A stretch of 11,516 bases of DNA, from positions 1 to 11,516 of the forward strand of contig NZ_JWHR01000102.1 of assembly GCF_000808015.1 (NCBI RefSeq), given 5' to 3'. This DNA comes from Terrisporobacter othiniensis. Its GTDB lineage: Bacteria; Bacillota; Clostridia; Peptostreptococcales; Peptostreptococcaceae. The position numbers were made by a program, and so were the translations under genes. The notes under the pieces were generated by a model. It worked only from the letters and a program-made list of their open reading frames with translations, searched no databases and was not told where the DNA came from. Below, piece by piece: positions 6,510-11,516 of the stretch. Position 1 is the first letter of the stretch. The number at the start of each line of letters is the position of its first letter.

Positions 6510-7694
6510 TTAGTTAAAGATACTTCCTGCATCTATGACACCGTTATATTTATTAACAACTTTTATTACTTCACTATAATAGCCCTTAGCTTCTTTATTA
6601 TTGTTTTTCTCGCAATATAACTCACTACATCCCACAATAATAAGTAGTTTTTGTGCTCTTGATAAAGCAACATTTATACGTCTTGGATCCTTTGCAAAAC
6701 CAATTTTTCCTTTATTGTTATTTCTTACAAGGCTTACAATTACAATTTCACTTTCTATTCCTTGAAATCTGTCAACGGTTCCCACTCGCAGGTTCAGATT
6801 TTTAAATTCTCTTCCTTTCAAAAAATTATTCTGAAATAATTTAACTTGTGCACTATAAAAAGTAATCACTGACACTTGTTTTTCCTCATTATGTGAAAAT
6901 TTGTTTATGTCAGTCAGTATTTTTTCTATTACTTCTATTTCTGTTTTATTATAAAAACTGAAGCCATCATTTCTTTCTTCTGCATAACTATTCTTAAGTG
7001 GAATATCAACCCACATCAAATGATTTTCTTTTTTTATATACTTTATATCTATGTTATGACTTTTTTCTTTTTCTTCATCCTTAACTCCAGATATTAATCC
7101 TACTTTATTTCCACCTTCCTTGTTATCCTTATAAAATTGGTTAATACAATTCATGATTGAACTATGCATTCTATATTGTGTATCCAGCATTATTTTACTT
7201 TTCTCATTTATATTCATGTAAATCTTTTCAAAAATACTATTTTTCATATCATCTAATTCATATTTAATATCTTCCAATTCATCATCACAATACTTCATTT
7301 CATCTAATAATTCAGACTCAATCACTGGTGGTAGCTGTTTATGATCTCCAACCAATATTATTTTCTTTCCTTTAAGCATAGGTAGTAATAATTCTGGCGG
7401 TGTTGCCTTACTTGATTCATCTATAATTACCACGTCAAAATCCTTATATTCAGATTCAAATTTTTTAGAACCTGATTGAACACAAGTTATACCTATTACG
7501 TTTGCAAACTCTATATAAAGTTTTTTAAGTTCTTCTTTATCTCCAAATTTACCTTTTTCAATTTTTTTAATCCAATTATCTAAAATCATCAAGTAATTTT
7601 CTATTATAGATTTTGCTCTTAATATCTCATCTATTGATATATTGTTGTGAACTTGTGGTACTATATTTATAGTTGCATCCATTACTTCTTTCAT
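6510..7694 (-). CDS. SF1 helicase, C-terminal piece (motifs II-VI)
   Basis: This 394-residue frame carries the second half of a superfamily 1 helicase core. Motif II (Walker B) is DESS at 92-95 in VVIIDESSKATPPE, motif III GDHKQLPP at 116-123, the LDTQYRMHS element at 170-178, motif IV-like SVITFYSAQ at 275-283, motif V GTVDRFQGIESE at 305-316, and motif VI RRINVALSRAQK at 338-349 with its arginine finger. This is the Upf1/Dna2-like pattern. The ATG at 7694 is only an internal Met: the same frame stays open upstream to 7913 and continues the coiled-coil region, and there is no ribosome binding site worth noting. On its own the piece lacks the ATP-binding Walker A and cannot be an active helicase. 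The PLD gene follows after 12 bases with its ribosome binding site beginning at this gene's stop codon. Confidence 0.88.
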   Translation of the reverse strand: MKEVMDATINIVPQVHNNISIDEILRAKSIIENYLMILDNWIKKIEKGKFGDKEELKKLYIEFANVIGITCVQSGSKKFESEYKDFDVVIIDESSKATPPELLLPMLKGKKIILVGDHKQLPPVIESELLDEMKYCDDELEDIKYELDDMKNSIFEKIYMNINEKSKIMLDTQYRMHSSIMNCINQFYKDNKEGGNKVGLISGVKDEEKEKSHNIDIKYIKKENHLMWVDIPLKNSYAEERNDGFSFYNKTEIEVIEKILTDINKFSHNEEKQVSVITFYSAQVKLFQNNFLKGREFKNLNLRVGTVDRFQGIESEIVIVSLVRNNNKGKIGFAKDPRRINVALSRAQKLLIIVGCSELYCEKNNNKEAKGYYSEVIKVVNKYNGVIDAGSIFN

Positions 7695-7894
7695 ATCATT
7701 GACAAGTTGATCACATCTATATTTGAGATTATTATATTTTTCTTTTAGATCTATGGCTTTATTTTTTTCTGTTTCTATTTCAAGATATAGTTTTGTAGTA
7801 TTTTTATTTAAAGTGTTTGTTGTAATATCTATAATAAAATCTAATAAATCTGTTGAGCTTTCATCATAATTAAATTCTTTTTGTAGGGATTTTT

Positions 7895-8569
7895 TTATAT
7901 CATCAATATTTTTTTAATTGTTTTTATTTTACTATATATTATTTCTTCATACTCATCTTCAATGAACAGTCGTTTTTTATTTAGATTTGACATTAATATG
8001 GAGAGTTCTTCGATTTTTTCTTTTATCATTTTTACATATTCGTTGCCCATATAAATATATTTCAATAAATTAGTCTCCCAATTGGATATTATACCTAAAC
8101 TTTTTATTAAATTCAGAAATATGGGTTTATGATCTATTACATTAGCTGTATCAACTAAATATTTATCAATTAATTTATTATTAATTTTACCTCTTATGTT
8201 ATATTTAAGCTCTTCATGATTAATATTATATTTAATTTTCAATGATACAAGTTTATCAACTCTATTATTAATTATGTGTAAATATTTATTCAATAGATTT
8301 ATATAATATCTTATATCTTTTATCTGGCAATTTATATTTCTATATTCTTTATAACCATTTATTAACTTATCTTTATCTTTAAAATTCATAACAAAGTTTT
8401 CAAATGATTCTAACTTATCCTCATATTTTTTTGAATTTTTTATAAATCTTATTTCATTCTCAAAAGCTGCTATTTTTTCTACTGCACAATAACAACTATA
8501 ATTGTTTTCATATAAATTATTTAATTCATTAATTATTGATATACATATTTCATTGTCTCTTACTTCCAA
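7895..8569 (-). CDS. SF1 helicase, middle piece (coiled-coil-like insertion), out of frame
   Basis: This 224-residue frame has no recognisable catalytic motif. It is rich in Lys, Glu, Asn, Ile and Leu with heptad-like stretches (for example KLESFENFVMNFKDKDKL and MIKEKIEELSILMSNLNKKR), as expected for the long helical insertion between motifs Ia and II in COG1112-type helicases. The nominal start is a TTG at 8567-8569 without a good ribosome binding site; the frame is actually open back to 8620, overlapping the end of the first helicase piece. Its end overlaps the beginning of the third piece's open frame at 7895-7913. It is therefore best read as an internal segment of the helicase, not a separate gene. 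Its long open frame shows that the segment was under coding constraint until recently. Confidence 0.7.
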   Translation of the reverse strand: MEVRDNEICISIINELNNLYENNYSCYCAVEKIAAFENEIRFIKNSKKYEDKLESFENFVMNFKDKDKLINGYKEYRNINCQIKDIRYYINLLNKYLHIINNRVDKLVSLKIKYNINHEELKYNIRGKINNKLIDKYLVDTANVIDHKPIFLNLIKSLGIISNWETNLLKYIYMGNEYVKMIKEKIEELSILMSNLNKKRLFIEDEYEEIIYSKIKTIKKILMI

Positions 8570-8591
8570 AAATTTCTTTAATCTAAGGATG

Positions 8592-10100
8592 TTAGTTTTT
8601 ATAATTATTTTTACAAATGTCTAATGTCGTATCTAGCCAAGTTTTTACCACATTTCCTTCCGTATATTTTTCTCCTTCACTTTCAACTCTGGATAAATTA
8701 CCAGTTCTTAAAGCTCTAATCCTAGGGTTATCTATTATCCTCCCTAGTGCATTATCAACTGCCAAATTTGACTGAGATGCTATCAAGGTTTTTAATCCTC
8801 TAATAGCATTTTGATAACAAATTTCTGCAATTACTGTAGTTTTTCCTGTTCCAGGTGGTCCTTGAATAACAAATACATCCTTTGAATTTAAAGCTCCTTG
8901 CACTGCTTTTATCTGGCTATTATTTAAAGTATTTAATAATAAGTTATTTACATTCAAAATAACTTCTTCATCCTCTTTTTTATATTCTAAATTTTTAGTG
9001 TCAAATAAAATAGTTGCCAATTGATTATTTAAAGATTGTCCTGATTTTAATAAGTATAATCCTCGTCTTAAATTGATGGCTTGAGCCAAATCCCCCATTT
9101 TAGATATTCTCAAATATCCTTTATTTGGAAATACTGTTTTATTTTCTAAAAGTAATTCTTGAAACTCATCATTTAATTCAATTACAATAGACTTATTTTC
9201 TATATTTATCTTATATATAGAACCTATATTATCTTCTACTCTTTCATTAGAGTTTTCGATTTCCTTATCATAAAACAGTATTACCCTATCATTTCTGAAA
9301 TTTTGCAACTTCTCAATTTCTTCATTAGTAAATGATTTAAAATTCATGGTACATTTTGTAAAATCACTATTACTTTTGTATCCCTTATATTTTATCTCCA
9401 ATTGTGAGTGTCTTGCATTGTCTTCTATTATTTTTAAATAATGATCCCATTCATCTATTCTGTTTTGGACTTCTATTGACAAATTACTTTTTTCTTTAAT
9501 AGGCATAGTTCTATAAATATAAGCCTCTCTTTTTATTATTCCCCTTTCTTTACTAGATTTTTTAACTTTATCAGTTTTATCAACTAAAGTATCATAACTA
9601 TCAGCTTTTTTTATTATAGATAATATATCATTGCTGATGCATATATTTTTAATACTTTCTTCTGTACACAATTTTATTTTTTGAAAATAACAATTATTTT
9701 TTTTATTTCCATATTCATCAGAGGCTAGACATAAATTTGTTACTAAAAAATGCTGTTTATCAATATTTACACCATCTACACATAATATTTTACCACCTCT
9801 TTTGTTCATAAAATTTCGATTATTAATATTTTCAGTATCACTGGTCATCATTAATCTAGTTTTTCTATCTGAATCTCCAAGTACTGTAATATCCATCAAA
9901 TAAAAATCATATATTACATCTTCTAAAATAATATTCAATACTTCATCTTTTCTATTATCATCTATCAAACTAACATATTTATTTTTTTCGTCACTATTAA
10001 TTATTCTATTTATTTTATAAACAGCATTGTTTGTAAGTTTAATCCCTAGATAAATAAAGTTTTCATAAGACTTATCTTCCCCATATGTATTAAACTCCAT
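8592..10100 (-). CDS. SF1 helicase, N-terminal piece (Q motif, Walker A)
   Basis: This 502-residue frame holds the true start of the helicase gene. AGGAGG lies 5 bases before the ATG. Residues 1 to about 330 are an N-terminal region I cannot assign; I see no protein-kinase motifs in it. A conserved lead-in follows (AINLRRGLYLL, then SLNNQLATILFD), then the Q motif (LNNSQIKAV, Gln396), motif I / Walker A GPPGTGKT at 414-421, and motif Ia (LIASQSNLAVDN, 439-450). The sequence RTGNLSRVESEGEKYTEGNVVKTWL matches the usual layout of these helicases after Ia (named here by its ends RTGN and KTWL). It stops at TAA 8592-8594, before motif II, because of a frameshift in an A-rich stretch. A truncated product could still bind ATP but would lack the second helicase lobe. 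Confidence 0.88.
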   Translation of the reverse strand: MEFNTYGEDKSYENFIYLGIKLTNNAVYKINRIINSDEKNKYVSLIDDNRKDEVLNIILEDVIYDFYLMDITVLGDSDRKTRLMMTSDTENINNRNFMNKRGGKILCVDGVNIDKQHFLVTNLCLASDEYGNKKNNCYFQKIKLCTEESIKNICISNDILSIIKKADSYDTLVDKTDKVKKSSKERGIIKREAYIYRTMPIKEKSNLSIEVQNRIDEWDHYLKIIEDNARHSQLEIKYKGYKSNSDFTKCTMNFKSFTNEEIEKLQNFRNDRVILFYDKEIENSNERVEDNIGSIYKINIENKSIVIELNDEFQELLLENKTVFPNKGYLRISKMGDLAQAINLRRGLYLLKSGQSLNNQLATILFDTKNLEYKKEDEEVILNVNNLLLNTLNNSQIKAVQGALNSKDVFVIQGPPGTGKTTVIAEICYQNAIRGLKTLIASQSNLAVDNALGRIIDNPRIRALRTGNLSRVESEGEKYTEGNVVKTWLDTTLDICKNNYKN

Positions 10101-10191
10101 AATTTCCTCCTAGATACTTAATTTTAACTCTATTAAATTATATTAAATATAGTATAAAAAATTCTTTTTTAATATTAACTACTATGTTTCC

Positions 10192-10222
10192 ATAATACAC
10201 ATTTTAAAATATATATTGTCAA
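10192..10222 (-). promoter_or_regulatory. Possible promoter of the helicase-PLD operon
   Basis: On the minus strand a perfect TTGACA (10217-10222) is followed by TATTAT (10192-10197), but the spacer is 19 bases, longer than the preferred 17. A TATAAT-like box nearer the gene has no matching -35. The site lies between the terminator of the upstream transporter and the helicase ATG, about 90 bases away, which is the right place. Confidence 0.4.
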
Positions 10223-10252
10223 AAAGTTCAATTATATATAATTTCCTCACAA

Positions 10253-10296
10253 GTAAAAAAGCCAATAACTAAAATTTAATCTTAGTTATTGGCTTT
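10253..10296 (-). terminator. Rho-independent terminator of the TauE/SafE gene
   Basis: A perfect 15-base-pair stem (AAAGCCAATAACTAA at 10258-10272 with TTAGTTATTGGCTTT at 10282-10296) closes a 9-base loop and is followed on the minus strand by a run of six T. It begins 8 bases after the transporter stop codon, so the helicase-PLD operon downstream is a separate transcription unit. Confidence 0.92.
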
Positions 10297-10304
10297 CCAT
10301 CTAT

Positions 10305-11198
10305 CTAACTTGCTTTATTTTCAAGTTCCATTTCATTATTTTTATTAAGTGCTGCCTTAAACATAGTTACTGCTGTGTAAAGTACAACTCCAACTACTAA
10401 CCAGTTTAACCAGTATACTGGAAGATTAGTAACAAATAATATTGCAAGTACTGAACCTACTATACCACCTAAAGTTATACCCATAGATACTTCCCTTACA
10501 TAAGCTCCTTCTTTAACAAACTTAGTACAAGCTATTGGTCCAACAAATGCACATGATCCCATCATTATTGGGAATGCTGCCTTTGGATTCATTCCAAGAA
10601 GTGCAACCATTGCCATACATGGTGCATATAAACCTATACCTGCAGTCATTAATGCTCCAAGTACAAAGTTACCTACAACACCTATTATTAATTTAGTTCC
10701 TTCAAGTCCTATTGCATCTCCACCTGCTGGCATTACTCCTAATTGTTTTGCTACTAGTAATCCTGCTGTTCCAAGTAAGGCTACTGCCATAGTTAACTGA
10801 ACTTTCTTTTCTGGTAATTTAGATATTACACCTGCACCTATCCAAGAACCTACTACTGCTGCAACTATCATACATATTAATGTGAATATATCGATTTCTA
10901 TTGCTGTTAATGACATAAGTGCTTGTGCTACCATTGGTAATGCATGAGCAACATTTAATGTTCCTGGTAATAATTTGTCCGGTACATTAACTTTTTTATC
11001 AAATTTTAAAATTGCTGTTGTTGTTGCAAATGATCCTACCCCAATTGCATCTAGGAAATCTGTTATAAATCCTATTATTAAACCTCTCTTAAAAATACCA
11101 TTGTTAGCTGAATTTCTGTTTTTCCTGAAGTCATTTACATAGACTGCTGAAAACCCTGTTGATATTACTGCTATTGCCCCTAAAATTGCTTTTAACAT
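10305..11198 (-). CDS. TauE/SafE (TSUP, DUF81) family membrane transporter
   Basis: This is a 297-residue integral membrane protein of the TSUP family, whose members move sulfite, sulfonates or other organic anions across the cytoplasmic membrane. It has about eight hydrophobic segments in two related halves. The first half contains GLIIGFITDFLDAIGVGSFA (about 39-58) and the second VLGALMTAGIGLYAPCMAMV (about 179-198), the family's paired glycine-rich helices. A C-terminal polar tail ends in ELENKAS. The ATG at 11196-11198 has a GAGG-type ribosome binding site about 10 bases upstream. The gene is a single unit between its own promoter and terminator. The substrate cannot be deduced: no sulfur-metabolism gene is nearby. 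Confidence 0.88.
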   Translation of the reverse strand: MLKAILGAIAVISTGFSAVYVNDFRKNRNSANNGIFKRGLIIGFITDFLDAIGVGSFATTTAILKFDKKVNVPDKLLPGTLNVAHALPMVAQALMSLTAIEIDIFTLICMIVAAVVGSWIGAGVISKLPEKKVQLTMAVALLGTAGLLVAKQLGVMPAGGDAIGLEGTKLIIGVVGNFVLGALMTAGIGLYAPCMAMVALLGMNPKAAFPIMMGSCAFVGPIACTKFVKEGAYVREVSMGITLGGIVGSVLAILFVTNLPVYWLNWLVVGVVLYTAVTMFKAALNKNNEMELENKAS

Positions 11199-11516
11199 AA
11201 TTCTCTTGCCTCTTCTTTCTATTAGTTTGTTCCGAAAAAAATTATATCATCTCTGAAAACATTTTCCAATAATATTAATATTATTTTATATATATTTTTT
11301 ATTTATTATATATTTATTTTAACTATCATAAAATTCTAATATTTTACACAATTCTAACACTTCGCACAATTATAGGAATACCTATTCTCCATATTACATT
11401 TATAATGATATTATTATTTATACAAGTAGTATTACTGAACATATAATTACAACTAGATATTTAGATAAAAAATTAAAAATAACTTTATAGAAAAAATAAA
11501 CCGTTGGTCAAATTAA
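11199..11516. other. AT-rich region upstream of the TauE/SafE gene
   Basis: No coding frame of note lies here on either strand. It contains the transporter promoter at 11241-11269. Further up is a run of A+T with two copies of CACAATT (11347-11353 and 11365-11371), and a weaker promoter-like pair, TTGACC and TATAAA with a 16-base spacer, at 11484-11511. Confidence 0.6.
11241..11269 (-). promoter_or_regulatory. Sigma-A promoter of the TauE/SafE gene, extended -10
   Basis: On the minus strand TTGGAA (11264-11269) is followed by a 17-base spacer and TATAAT (11241-11246). TG one base before the -10 box makes an extended -10 element. The predicted start near 11234 leaves a short leader of about 36 bases before the ATG. 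Confidence 0.75.

Larger units (their letters stand above)
6510..10100 (-). pseudogene. Whole SF1 (Upf1-like, COG1112) helicase gene, split by two single-base frameshifts
   Basis: The three ORFs described separately below are pieces of one gene of about 3.6 kb, encoding about 1,196 residues. The first and last pieces share one reading frame; the middle piece is offset by one. Helicase motifs occur in the correct order: Q motif, I and Ia in the first piece, and II, III, IV, V and VI in the third, with a coiled-coil-like insertion in the middle. The first shift must fall in 8592-8620 (one base too many) and the second in 7895-7913 (one base too few); both windows contain runs of A on the coding strand. 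Apart from these sites the frame is open, which speaks for recent damage, sequencing error in homopolymers, or slippage, rather than old decay. With the PLD gene it forms a defence-like operon. I cannot tell from one sequence whether a full protein is made. Confidence 0.8.

Noticed and set aside
7895..8569. Middle ORF as an independent coiled-coil gene of a three- or four-gene defence system
   Set aside because: It has only a TTG start without a ribosome binding site, its frame overlaps both neighbours, and the helicase motifs on either side belong to one protein.
4929..10100. DISARM or Gabija as the identity of the helicase module
   Set aside because: DISARM needs a DUF1998 protein and a methylase, which are absent; Gabija has an OLD-type nuclease and a UvrD-like helicase, unlike the PLD and Upf1-like proteins here.
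11484..11511. Second promoter-like pair (TTGACC, 16-base spacer, TATAAA) far upstream of the TauE/SafE gene
   Set aside because: It is about 290 bases from the gene, and a much better extended -10 promoter lies directly in front of the gene.

Overview
The DNA is very AT-rich, its ribosome binding sites are strong AGGAGG-type sites, and its intrinsic terminators are compact. Together with the protein content this points to a low-GC Clostridia genome, possibly Peptostreptococcaceae; I cannot name the species. Every gene I can support is on the minus strand, so transcription runs from high to low coordinates.

Layout from right to left, in the direction of transcription. (1) At 10305-11198 lies a TauE/SafE (TSUP) family membrane transporter with its own extended -10 promoter and a near-perfect terminator. 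(2) At 10100-4929 lies a two-gene module. The first gene is a large superfamily 1 helicase of the Upf1-like COG1112 type, about 1,200 residues if read through. It is now split over three ORFs by two single-base frameshifts next to A runs. The second is a protein with an N-terminal winged-helix-like region and a C-terminal phospholipase-D-type (HKD) nuclease domain. The PLD ribosome binding site begins at the helicase stop codon, so the two genes are one operon. Helicase plus PLD resembles the Mokosh anti-phage systems, but I see no kinase domain like that of type I MkoA. (3) At 4928-4060 lies an 869-base spacer with two terminators, an unusual pair of strong hairpins, two tiny ORFs and the promoter of the next operon. 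(4) At 4059-544 lies a catabolic operon of four genes: a LacI-family regulator, a PfkB/ribokinase-family sugar kinase, deoxyribose-phosphate aldolase (DeoC) and an aquaglyceroporin (GlpF type). It has a consensus sigma-A promoter, a cre/LacI-like operator at the transcription start and a strong terminator at 419-474. (5) At 403-1 lies a 5'-truncated piece of a membrane protein that runs off the window.

The catabolic operon fits 2-deoxyribose use. The facilitator would admit the sugar, the kinase would make deoxyribose-5-phosphate, and DeoC would split it into glyceraldehyde-3-phosphate and acetaldehyde under control of the LacI regulator. The kinase lacks the Asn that E. coli ribokinase has next to its ribose-binding Asp, as in known deoxyribokinases, which supports this reading. 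The two points most worth following up are the frameshifted helicase-PLD defence-like module and the use of an aquaglyceroporin as the apparent entry route of a deoxypentose operon.
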